A stretch of DNA of 64,000 nt from Lucinisca nassula (Eukaryota; Mollusca; Bivalvia; Lucinida; Lucinidae): positions 65,907,396 through 65,971,395 of the forward strand of contig OY757026.1 of assembly GCA_963580285.1 (NCBI GenBank), read 5' to 3'. Of the stretch, positions 54,531 through 63,800 are shown piece by piece. Position numbers and translations under genes: made by a program. The notes under the pieces were generated by a model that worked only from the letters and a program-made list of their open reading frames with translations, was not told the DNA's origin and did no database searches. How positions within the stretch are numbered: the first letter of the stretch is position 1; every line of letters begins with the position of its first letter.

Positions 54531-56726
54531 AATTCCGGTCAATATTCTATGGGTTACCATATTGCGCAAATTCTGACCTCTCTGCGATAAAATAAACGCT
54601 GCTGTTTTCTATAAATAAGTCCCCTGAATTCCCGACAAATCAGTGATTATCACGTGGTTTAAAGCAATTCGGAGCTACTTGCTCTGTTTTACTTAGTTGA
54701 TAAATAATCGACCAAAAACTAGTGTTTTTTTCCTTTTCAGAAAGTAAACGTGCCATTTTATTCAGCAATTGCAAGTACGCTTTGTATGCGGTAGGGTTTG
54801 ATATGTCATTTTGTTTCAGTGTCGGGTAAAATTCCCATAAATTCGGAAGCTATGTCTCAAAAATCACCTGAATGATGTTGTTAACACACACAAAAAGGTT
54901 CTACGGAGTCATGCGCAAGTCACATGAGAGGGTTCTCTACCAAAAATGGACTGACACACCACCGTTCGTTAGGGATACGAACCTACTAGGGCCGAATTCA
55001 TCTGGAGCCAATGGCTAGCTTTGGCTACTTTGGTTGCTGTTCCGTTTTCCTTTTTCACGCCTACAGCAAGGGTCATAGTTATGCAAATCTATAAACACCC
55101 AATCAAAAACGAAGACTGCTACCTCCATTTTAAAGAGTGCTCATGCGTGGAAAACCGGACTAACCATTTCTCATGGCATGGTATCATTGGTTTTATTGAG
55201 ATGCGCAGATACTGATCACATGATTTGCTAATAGTACGAGCCATCTATGTTCAGCTAATACTGTCGTTGCTTCTTGATGTACTGTGGTTCGAGATGAAGT
55301 CGGCCTAATTGTCAGATGCACGACTATTATATCAGCAGTCTTGGTACTTACTTCCACTTCCGCTACGGTATAGTTCCCTTCTTGTGATACGTATAGTAGT
55401 GACAGGTAAAATGGACAGAGAGGGGCAGTTCAGGTGTTGTCATATATAGCAAATATGCTGCGTCCACAGGAAGATTTGATAGAGTGTCAAAGTGTGTTCG
55501 GTATAAATGATACAGAATGTCTTTAGCATCACCAACTAACGCTGGTTGACTTATTTCTCGATATTAATTTAATATCATCTGCTATTATTCTTCATAATAC
55601 AGGGCTTTCAAATTTAGTTTGCAGCCTCTGCGTTGTAATCGCTAACGAAGCTACGTGCGTTGTATCGACATATCAAGATTTTTCTTTTTCCCAAAAGATG
55701 TGACGAAAGTTGCATATTATATTTTGGATTTCATTATCGTTATTCACAATTTATCGACCAGAACACCAGCCAAAACGGTGTAGTTACACAGAAGACCAGA
55801 CCAAAGTGAAAATACAGGTGAATCTGTGCATATCTCTTTTGGGGTCTATTTTTCCATGTTCCGTTTTTCAAACCTTTTCTTGCAACAGACGAAGCCGCAA
55901 ATTAATAAAGTGGTGCGTATGGCAGATGTTAGTATTGGACAATGCTATACAACAGTTAGAATAACGTAAAAACAGTTTCTTACCAGCAGCGACGGACTGT
56001 CAGCCGCCACTTTTCATTGAAGCCTATGCGTCCAAACTACGAAGCCAATGCGACCGCTACGCAGCATGTGCGTATGTATTAACCCGTGTGATACTTGAAT
56101 ATTTCGGAGAATATCGGTTCAGAAAAATCATTACCTGGTACAAACATCCTGGATATAGTATACATATTATGTGACAGAACCCATGCTTGAATTATCAGCT
56201 CTTTCACAGTAGATATTTTTCGAACAATTTGACATGAGACTGGAGATCTCTCTTACCATAATTTCACACCCGACTGAATGCATATACATGTACTTACCTT
56301 CTCCATTTTCCGAAGAGGTCGATATTTGTTATTCATTACATAGAGGTCGGTAAATGGGTCGCCTTTTTCGAGATGCCGAAAATTCACAAGAAGTTTTCGA
56401 AAACCGACCTACTAGGTGAAAACACTGACTATTTTATTCTTTGCATAGAGGTCAGTATCATGCCAAATTGAACCAGCTATACCTTCAATTCAGACTGTCT
56501 TCATTACCGAAACACTAGACAGGCAACAGCCGTTGTCTCTCTCATTCTTTTTATTTTATTTTTTTTTTTATCATGTTCCTCTTTAATCCAATTTCAAGTT
56601 ACCTCTGGCTGAACAAAAACCGTTTCTTTCATGTATAATATAAGCTATGCACGCTTTATGTCCCTTTCAAACGAAAGAAAAAAGAAAGAGAGAAGAGAAA
56701 GTAAAGGAAGGGTCTGGAGCCAGACT
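54531..56726. other. 2.2 kb without recognised repeats
   Basis: The longest low-repeat stretch outside the duplication. Frames of 64-84 codons (55021, 55710) lack recognisable domains. TTGATATGTCATTTTGTTTC at 54799 and CCCATAAATTCGGAAG resemble a strongly diverged SINE-A segment. If a host exon exists in the window this is a candidate region, but I cannot support one. Confidence 0.35.
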
Positions 56727-57070
56727 ACCGAAACACGCCTATTCAATTACAGTAAAACCTGTTTTAGTGGCCACCTCTATTAAGCAAGCAACCTGTCTTA
56801 AGCAAGCAGCCTTTCAGTTCCCGAAAAAGGAAAATGTATTAAAATTCACCTGTGTTAAGCAAGCACCTGTCTTAAGAAAGCACTTTTTGATTATCCCATA
56901 GGTGCTTGCTTAATACAGGTTGGACTGTATACAGAAAATTTTACTAACAAAGGCGGTTCTAACGAGTACGACCAAACTTTGTTTTGAGCAGCTATAAGAA
57001 AATTAATGTATCCCCTCCAGTAAACCCCAGTTTTCTCTGTACAAAGTGTGGTTTAGGGTGTTTATTTCTT
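56727..57070. mobile_element. hairpin MITE type 1, split by a pogo-like MITE
   Basis: Left end ACCGAAACACGCCTATTCAA at 56727. The interior resumes after 56938 with AGAAAATTTTACTAACAAAG, GGCGGTTCTAACGAGTACG and CCCTCCAGTAAACCCCAG. The core has lost one arm. Confidence 0.7.
56760..56937. mobile_element. pogo/Tigger-like MITE, second family
   Basis: TA-CAGTAAAACCTGTTTTAGTG at left and TACAGGTTGGACTG-TA at right. Internal CTTAAGCAAGCA repeats four times. Flanking TA on both sides. Inserted in the hairpin MITE. Confidence 0.8.
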
Positions 57071-57081
57071 TTAGCGGCTTG

Positions 57082-57190
57082 AGCTTTCCGCTATTGGTGT
57101 TCCCATTAGGGTCTATAGTTAATTCATGTATTTGGTGGGAGCTGTGGCTAGTTGTATCGATTCAAGATCATTGACTTCACTTCTATTTTG
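57082..57190 (+). repeat. interspersed repeat F, 3' part
   Basis: GAGCTTTCCGCTATTGGTGT, CCCATTAGGGTCT and GTATCGATTCAAGATC align with 19635-19770. Confidence 0.7.
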
Positions 57191-57853
57191 CGATGATATT
57201 TTCTTTATTTGTATCTTTTTTTTCGCTCTATTTTAGAAATGACATATAGCAGATGTATAAAATAACATAAAACAGAAATAGCACATGGCATAACACAGAA
57301 GCTGTCGTATTGCTATTGACATTGTAATAGCAGTTATCTTGTCTGTATTCAAACTGTCTGAAATAAGATAAATGAATGAGTGATATATGATTGCTATGAT
57401 CGAAATGATGTCCACCAGATAGCATGCCTTAGACAGCTTTTCCGTCATGGGTCTAGAAATGATATTTGTTTCGAGAAACAAATGTGATATTTTTCCAAAT
57501 AACCCTCAATATGCACTTAACAACCGCCCCAGTGACGCGTTCTATAACGAGTACCCATACTTAATATCTAAGATGCTCTTTAGATGCTCTATAACCAAAG
57601 ATGCTCTTTAGACAATTTTACGAGTACCCATAATCGTGCGTGCACATTGGCGCGCTTTTATTTGTCTCAACATAGATAGCTGTTCATTCGGGAACGTTCT
57701 AACAAATACCCACACTCAACACTCAAATATTTGATTTTAAATAAAATAACTGATACTAACCCCATTTATCCCAGTATCCAACAGGGTTTCAAAAGGAACA
57801 TGTTTAGGTGCTGGATGATTGTTTTAGAGCATGTAAGTTACCAATGGAATAAG
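57191..57853. other. spacer with hairpin MITE scraps
   Basis: Broken core pieces (AACCGCCCCAGTGACGCGTT, GAGTACCCATAATCG, GAACGTTCTAACAAATACCC) at 57520-57715 and a doubled AGATGCTCTTTAGA at ~57568 and 57599. No gene. Confidence 0.5.
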
Positions 57854-58150
57854 CGCCCCCGCCCATGGGAGCTTGAACAAAAAAGATTGAGCTATAAGAT
57901 GCTTCAGCGCAGAGCTGAAACCGACCGCACATGGGTACTGGTAAACCGCGTATAAGCCTGCCCAGTAAATGTGGTGTGAGTCGGACCGTCCATGCATATA
58001 AACCCTATTGGTAATCGGGCGGCAGGGCTTCAGATGTCATTTCATCGCAATGTACGGTAACAGACCCACAAAATTGGAAGAAACATCTTCAAAATGACCT
58101 ATACTGTGTTGACCGGGACTTTAAACCTCAAATCAAACAAAACAAACAAA
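57854..58150 (+). mobile_element. SINE-A copy with 13-bp TSD
   Basis: CCAATGGAATAAG (57841-57853) and CCAATAGAATAAG (58151-58163) flank it. Complete from GCGCCCCCGCCCATGGGAGC to the (AAAC)n tail. Confidence 0.9.
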
Positions 58151-58197
58151 CCAATAGAATAAGGAAATTATATTAGTTTTTACATGAATATTTTGTC

Positions 58198-58470
58198 AGC
58201 CTCGATAGCGCAGTGGTTAGCGCGTTCGACTTATGATCGAGAGGTTGTGCGTTCGAATCCGGCCACCCGTATCGAGGTGTGTCCTTGGGCAAGACACGTA
58301 ATGACACTGCCCCACTCCACCCAGGTGTAAATGGGTAGCAGTGGTGTAAAAGCCACTGCCTCTCTCTCGCGCGCGCGTGAAAACACCCGGCATGAGTGTT
58401 CGAGAGCGATTCAATAAGCTTGAAGCTTTCATCGCAATCGAACTAAAATAACAAACAATTAGTATAAACT
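58198..58470 (+). mobile_element. tRNA-headed SINE, Ile(UAU)-like head
   Basis: 58200-58272 folds as a degenerate tRNA: A box TAGCGCAGTGGTTAGCG, anticodon loop CTTATGA (anticodon UAU), B box GTTCGAATCC. The acceptor and T stems do not pair well, so it is not a tRNA gene. The body has GTGTCCTTGGGCAAGACAC and CTCCACCCAGGTGTAAATGG, a conserved SINE central domain of deuterostome/metazoan type (name not certain). AATATTTTGTC / AATATTTTGAC flank it (58187, 58471). Confidence 0.8.
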
Positions 58471-58696
58471 AATATTTTGACTGATTTTATCGTAGTACTA
58501 GTAGTCTACATCCCATCAATGTCAAATCAACGCCACCTATATGCCTGCAGCGATCATTCCATCCTGATTAACCCATTGCATGCAGGAAACCCCTAAAAGG
58601 GTACCTTGGCTAACAGTGCAGGCCCAGATCAGACGCCACAGTCTCTTGCTCAAAGGATCGAACCGGATACATCTCGATCTCAAATCCGATGCTATT
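58471..58696. other. unassigned spacer
   Basis: Half foldback CAGTGCAGGCCCAGATCAGA at 58615. No gene. Confidence 0.4.
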
Positions 58697-58874
58697 CACC
58701 ATATTTGCATTATTTGCTGGCTCCCAGCTTGCACATTGTCAGTATTGGAAAAACAGATAACCAGTCCCCCCCCACCCCCATTCCTGACCTTTAAAGGTCA
58801 GGGGGTCTGGTTACCTGTTTTTCCAACACTGATAATCTTCAGACTAGGAACCAGCAGATAATGCAAATAAGGTG
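58697..58874. mobile_element. palindromic element, second copy
   Basis: Same family as 8342-8504: TTGCTGGCTCCCAGCTTGCA ... AACCAGCAGATAATGCAAAT, centre CCTTTAAAGG. One arm has a C-run expansion (CCCCCCCCACCCCCA). Confidence 0.85.
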
Positions 58875-59267
58875 TTTACCACTACACAACAGCGCTCCAC
58901 AAAGAATACAAGCCGATTTGTAAGTTAGTAATTAACTGCTGGCTCATGGGACTCAGAAACTTGCATACAAACGCATTCATTACTACTTTTATACGTGATA
59001 TTGCATCACATGCATTTTTTGTGACAAAATAACTGTCTGCAAATGGAATAATATGCCTTTCAAACATGCCATAAAACCATTAGCTATTGCTCCAAGGGCT
59101 TTTTTTATTCACAACTAGGATAATATAACATGATTTTCTGCACGAGTTCTATATTGTCAAGCAAAATATCGAAACTCTGAATACAACTCCCAATAAAATA
59201 TATATGTATCCTCAATTTTTTTTGCAATCACGAAAACACGACAACCCTAGAACCCTGTTTTAGCTCA
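58875..59267. other. unassigned spacer
   Basis: A lone hairpin-MITE end ATCACGAAAACACGACAACC at ~59228 abuts the next element. No gene. Confidence 0.45.
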
Positions 59268-61268
59268 CCAGAGCCAAAGCCTCCGGAGGAGCTTATAGTA
59301 TAGGCAGTGGTCCGTCGTCCGTCATCTGTGTCTGCGTCTGCGTCGTCAATATTTTCAAACGACATCTCCTCTGAAACAACCTGGCTAATTTAAACCAAAT
59401 TACACGTTGAGAACGAAAGTATGCTCGTGAGGACTGGTTCACATGGCCAATATGGCCGCCTTGCCCATATACGTTAAAAAAAAACTTTAAATATCTTATT
59501 CTCAGGAACAGAACGGGCGATGACCTTGAAACTTGGTTGCAGCATCGGGGACTCGGGGCCCTACCAAGTTTGTTTAAATACCAAATTTAGTCACTTAGAC
59601 ATTTGTGTAAAAAAGGCTAAACAGTGGATTTTTTATTGCATAGGCATCAGAAATGATATTTGCAATCAGTTGAATCCAAGTTTATCAATTTTAAAGTTCA
59701 AGGTCATTTACTGACCTTTGTCCTGGCTGGCTCAGATGAAGTATTTATATCTTCTTCTTCACCTAAACTGCTGGGTTGATTGAAACCAAATTACACATGC
59801 ATACTCTATGGGAAGGAGGGAACGAAAATTTGTTTGTAAGGACTGGGTCACATGACCGATATGGCCGCCATGCCCATATATGGTAAAAACCTTTAAAATC
59901 TTCTTCTCAGGAATTGAATGGCCGATGACCTTGAAACTTGGTATGCAGCATCGGGGACTCGAGGGCCCTACCAAGTTTGTTTAAATAATGACCTTTAGGT
60001 GACCTTGGCCTATTTTACGGCAAGGTCGAATTTGGTCACTTTGACATTTGTATGGAAAAATGCTAAACAGTGGATTTTTTTATTGCATGGTAGCTTATGG
60101 CATCAGAAATGACATTTGCAATCAGCTGAATCCAAGTTTATCAATTCCAAAGTTCAAGGTCATTTACTGACATTTGTCCTGGATGGCTCACATAAAGTAT
60201 TTTTATTTTCTTCTTCGCGTAAACTGCTGGGTTGATTGAAACCAAATTACATATACAACCTCTATGGGAAGGGGGTGGGGAGACGAAAATTTGTTTGTAA
60301 GGACTGGGTCAAATGACCAGTATGGTCGCCATGCCAATATATGACGAAAGCCTTTAAAAATCTTCTTCTCAGGAATTAAATATCCGATGACCTTGAAACT
60401 TGGCATGGACTCGGGTCCTACCAAGTTTTTTCAAATGATGAGCTTTGGTTGACATTGACCTTTTTATGTCATAGTTAAATTTGGTCACTTAGACATTTGT
60501 ATGGAAAAAAGGCAGAGCGGTTTAATTCCTGATTGCCTGATAGCCTTTGACATTAGAAATGATTTTTGTAGTCAGCTGAATGAAAGTTTATCGATTACAA
60601 AGTTCAAGGTCATTTACTGATGCTTCAAAATCAGTTCTTTTTTATCTTCTGCACTTAAACTGGTGGGTTGATTGAAACTAAATTACATGTGGAGCCTCTG
60701 TGGGTAGGTGGGAATGAAATGTGTTCGAAAGGACTGGATCACATGGCAAATATGGCCACCATGCTCGTTTATGTTAAATAAAAACTCTAAAACATTTCTC
60801 CGGAACCAAATGGCCGATAACATTGAAATAAATTTGGCATCCAGGACCGGGGACTTAGGCCCTACCAAATTTGTTCAAATGATGATCTTTGGTTGACATC
60901 AAAGTCAAAGTTGGTCACTTAGACATTTGCATGGAAAAAGGCAAGACAGTTGATTTAACTGATAGCATGGTAACCTGTCGCATCAGAAATATTATTTGCA
61001 ATCAGCTGAATGGAAGTTAATCAATTCCAAAGGTCAAGGTCATTACTGACCTCTGTTTTGGATGGCTCAGATTCAGTATTCTTATCTTCTCCCTCACTAA
61101 AACTGCTGTGCGGATTGAAACCAAATTACATGAAAAGCCTCTATGGGATGAGAAAATGAAAAGTTTGTTCGTGGGATTGTATTCACCCACCACGATGGGC
61201 GCCATGCCTGTATATGGTATAAACCACATGACCTCTGGTGAGCATAGTTGCCCATGGGCCTCTTACTA
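59268..61268 (-). mobile_element. core-repeat element, ~440-bp units
   Basis: On the minus strand it starts near 61268 with a CAAGAGGCCCATGGGCAACT-like head and TGCTCACCAG, and ends at 59268 with GCTCCTCCGGAGG, GGCTCTGGTGAGCTA, the same terminal hairpin type as 23777-25918. CTGGGTTGATTGAAACCAAA marks units at 59765, 60221, 60657 and 61099 (436-456 bp apart), with a diverged one at 59376. Units are about 2.7 times longer than in the relatives. Confidence 0.78.
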
Positions 61269-61269
61269 T

Positions 61270-61440
61270 ATAGCAATCTGGGCTTTAGAGGGGTGCACAT
61301 TTTTTCTGTTTCTGCTAAAAACATAGATTGTAGATACTCGTTAGAACCGCCTCGCCGAGGCGGTCCTAACGAGTTCCATAATCTATGTTTAGAGCAGAAA
61401 TATGCGAAATAGCAGAATTTTTTTACCTGAAAATTGTCAT
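61270..61440. mobile_element. hairpin MITE type 1, left-truncated
   Basis: GATACTCGTTAGAACCGCCT / GGCGGTCCTAACGAG core with intact centre CGCCTCGCCGAGGCG. Both termini lost. Confidence 0.8.
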
Positions 61441-61446
61441 TGTTTG

Positions 61447-61910
61447 ACATTGAGATGCAATGGCTTCTCAAGCCCTACCGCCAAAAAACAGCTAAGGCTT
61501 AGTGCTTCTAAACGGTTTACCAGTACTCATGTTCGGTCGGTTTAAGCGCTGCGCAGAAGCAATATGCAGTTCAATCTACTTCTCCAACAGCCCCCGCCCA
61601 TTGGGGCTTGAAGAAATATATGGGCTGCATGATGCTTCCACGCAGAGATGAATCCGGTCCGCACACTAGTACTGGTAAACCGCTTAGAGGATCTAAGCCT
61701 GTCCAGGAACCGCGGTGCGAGGCGGACCGTCCATGCTAATAAACCCTATTGGTTTCATTGGGCGACAGGTCATTTCATCTCAATGTCGGGTAAAAATCCC
61801 ACAAAATTGGAAGCAACGTCTCCAAAAATGACCTTTACAGTGTTGACGGGGACGTTAAACATCAAATCAAACAAACAAAACTTCTGCAAGCCCCGATGGC
61901 CGGGGCTCCC
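61447..61910 (-). mobile_element. SINE-A, antisense, interrupted by another SINE-A
   Basis: ACATTGAGATGCAATGGCTT ... CAATCTACTTCTCCAA, then resumes after 61878 with ACTTCTGCAAGCCCCGATGG and GGGGCTC. ACTTCTCCAA / ACTTCTGCAA is the target duplication of the insert. The 3' tail is missing on the left. Confidence 0.82.
61589..61878 (+). mobile_element. SINE-A nested inside SINE-A
   Basis: Sense full-length copy CAGCCCCCGCCCATTGGGGC to AACATCAAATCAAACAAAC. It lies inside the older antisense copy near that copy's head. Confidence 0.88.
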
Positions 61911-62234
61911 AATATTTAATGAAACTCCTTCTATCGTCAGTACACTTTGTACTGACTCGGGGTTTAAAGGTTAAAATAACCATTAAAGTCCGAAGAGCTT
62001 TAAATTTTCCATTACACGCATGCAAAGACAAACAAAAATCCATTTATTTCTATTGTTCTAAATTGATTACGTTAATTGTGACAAACAAGCATAAATTGTA
62101 GAACAACCGCGTATTTCAACACCGTGGAAGTCCAACTTAATATATAGAAATCAAAGTTTGCGGAGATCCATTAGGAAAGCATATCCATGTGAAATAATGG
62201 CGACAAACATGGTGGCAGAAACTATAAATTTTGG
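61911..62234. other. unassigned spacer
   Basis: No gene or recognised repeat. Confidence 0.4.
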
Positions 62235-62425
62235 ATAAATTGATAGCATTTTCTTATTTCTGCTTTCAGCATAGATTGCGGGTGCTCGTTAGAACCGCCT
62301 CGATGAGGCGGTTCTAACGAGTACCCAAAATCTATATTTTTGAGCAAATGTATACCCCTGTAAACCCCACTTTTCTCTACATAAAGTGGGGTTTAGAGGG
62401 GTCTTCGTTTCATGGACTTGTTATC
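62235..62425. mobile_element. hairpin MITE type 2
   Basis: Core GTGCTCGTTAGAACCGCCTC / GAGGCGGTTCTAACGAG with centre CCTCGATGAGG, then CCCCTGTAAACCCCACTTTT / AAAGTGGGGTTTAGAGGGG and end TTCGTTTCATGGACTTGTTA. Confidence 0.85.
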
Positions 62426-62529
62426 GTGACGTTCTTTATTTTTCCTTTCTCAGTTCAGAATTTTACCTTGGGTGTGCTTGGGAGAGACAAAGGTTACGTG
62501 TATCTTGCATTACTGGGGCGTCCCACTGA

Positions 62530-62765
62530 CATTGATTGGCTTAGAGTTTGACAAGGCCTGGTGTCCTTGCAGCAGGTAAGGGTAGAGCGGGAAATGTTGT
62601 TTCTTTTCTGTTTCAACCATTCCTATCATTTGTCTCCTCTACTGTCTTTTCTAACCTTTTTCTCCCTTTCTCTTTGTGACGACACAAAATGACCAACAAG
62701 GGTTGACGTGACGTCAAACTCAAGGGTTGACGTGACGTCAAACCCAAAAAATCAATCAATCAGAC
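62530..62765 (+). mobile_element. SINE-like retroposon E
   Basis: Sense copy: GATTGGCTTAGAGTTTGACA, pyrimidine-rich body, GACGACACAAAATGACCAAC, then a doubled GGGTTGACGTGACGTCAAAC and (AATC)n tail. Shares its 3' end plan with 13703-13993. Confidence 0.8.
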
Positions 62766-62769
62766 TTTT

Positions 62770-63000
62770 ACCTATACGTATGTGTTTTCTCGTTTCAGCT
62801 TAAATGCGGCGATTCTAAGAAGAGTTCAATCGGTAACAAATTCGTATAATGAACACTTCTCTAAACCCCAATTTATACAGGGAAAAGTGGGGTTTACCGG
62901 GTATTCACTATTTTCCCTGCTTTTGTTTGTGGGATTGTGGGAACTCGTTAGAACCGCCTCAATGAGGTGGACCTAACGGGCACCTACGGCCTGTGTAAGA
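62770..63000. mobile_element. hairpin MITE, diverged copy
   Basis: AAACCCCAATTTATACAGGG / GTGGGGTTTACCGGG block and half core GGGAACTCGTTAGAACCGCC ... GAGGTGGACCTAACGGGCAC. Ends unclear. Confidence 0.7.
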
Positions 63001-63017
63001 AAACTTTCATACAATAG

Positions 63018-63800
63018 GTTCGAGGGATAAAGCGATCAGCCTGGCGTCCGTATATCTGTCCGTCCGTCCTTAGACGCAACATTGTGATGGTCATAACTCC
63101 AATACCCTTTAAGATTCATTGATGGTGCTTGGCACAATTGTTCACAAGGCTGAGACGGCGTGCCATGCGCAAGAATTAGAACTCTGGCTGTGATAATGTT
63201 TTAGTTATCTCCCCATTAATAAAATGGAATGACTACCTTGTGATAGCCATAACTCCAACACCGTTCGAGATATATTGATGGTACCTGTCACAGTTGTTCA
63301 CAAGGCTGAGGCGGCGTGTCATGCGCAAGAACCACAATTCTGGTTGCCATGTTTTGAGTTATCTGCCCTTCCAACAAAAAAGAACTAGAACTCTGGCTGT
63401 CATAATGTTTTAGTTATCTCCCCTTTTAATAAAATGGAATGACTACCTTGTGATGGCCATAACTCCAATAACCTTTTAGATATATTGATGGCACCTGGCA
63501 CAGTTGTTCACAAGGCTGAGACGGCGTGTCAAGCGCAAGAACCATAACTCTAGGTGCAATGTTGTTTTAGTTTTCTCCCCTTCCAATAAAATAGAATCAC
63601 TACCTTGTGATGGCCATATCTCCAATACTCTTTGAGATATATTGATGGTATTTGGTACAGTTATGCATGAGGTTAAGCAGATGTGTCACGTGCAAGAACC
63701 GCGAGTCTGGGTGCCCTGGTTTTTTTAATTATCTCCCCTGACAATATAACCTTGTGATGGCCATAACTCCAATACCCTTTGAGATTTATTGCTGGTATAG
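63018..63800 (-). mobile_element. core-repeat element, family K150
   Basis: CGTCCGTATATCTGTCCGTC with CGTCC (an ACGG-type microsatellite on the minus strand) at ~63045, then units marked by GTGATGGCCATAACTCCAAT at 63084, 63240, 63450, 63607 and 63754 (156, 210, 157, 147). The 210 interval contains an internal duplication of AACTCTGGCTGTCATAATG. Same family as 21380-21990. The AACAAGAG head is not seen before the window edge. Confidence 0.8.
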
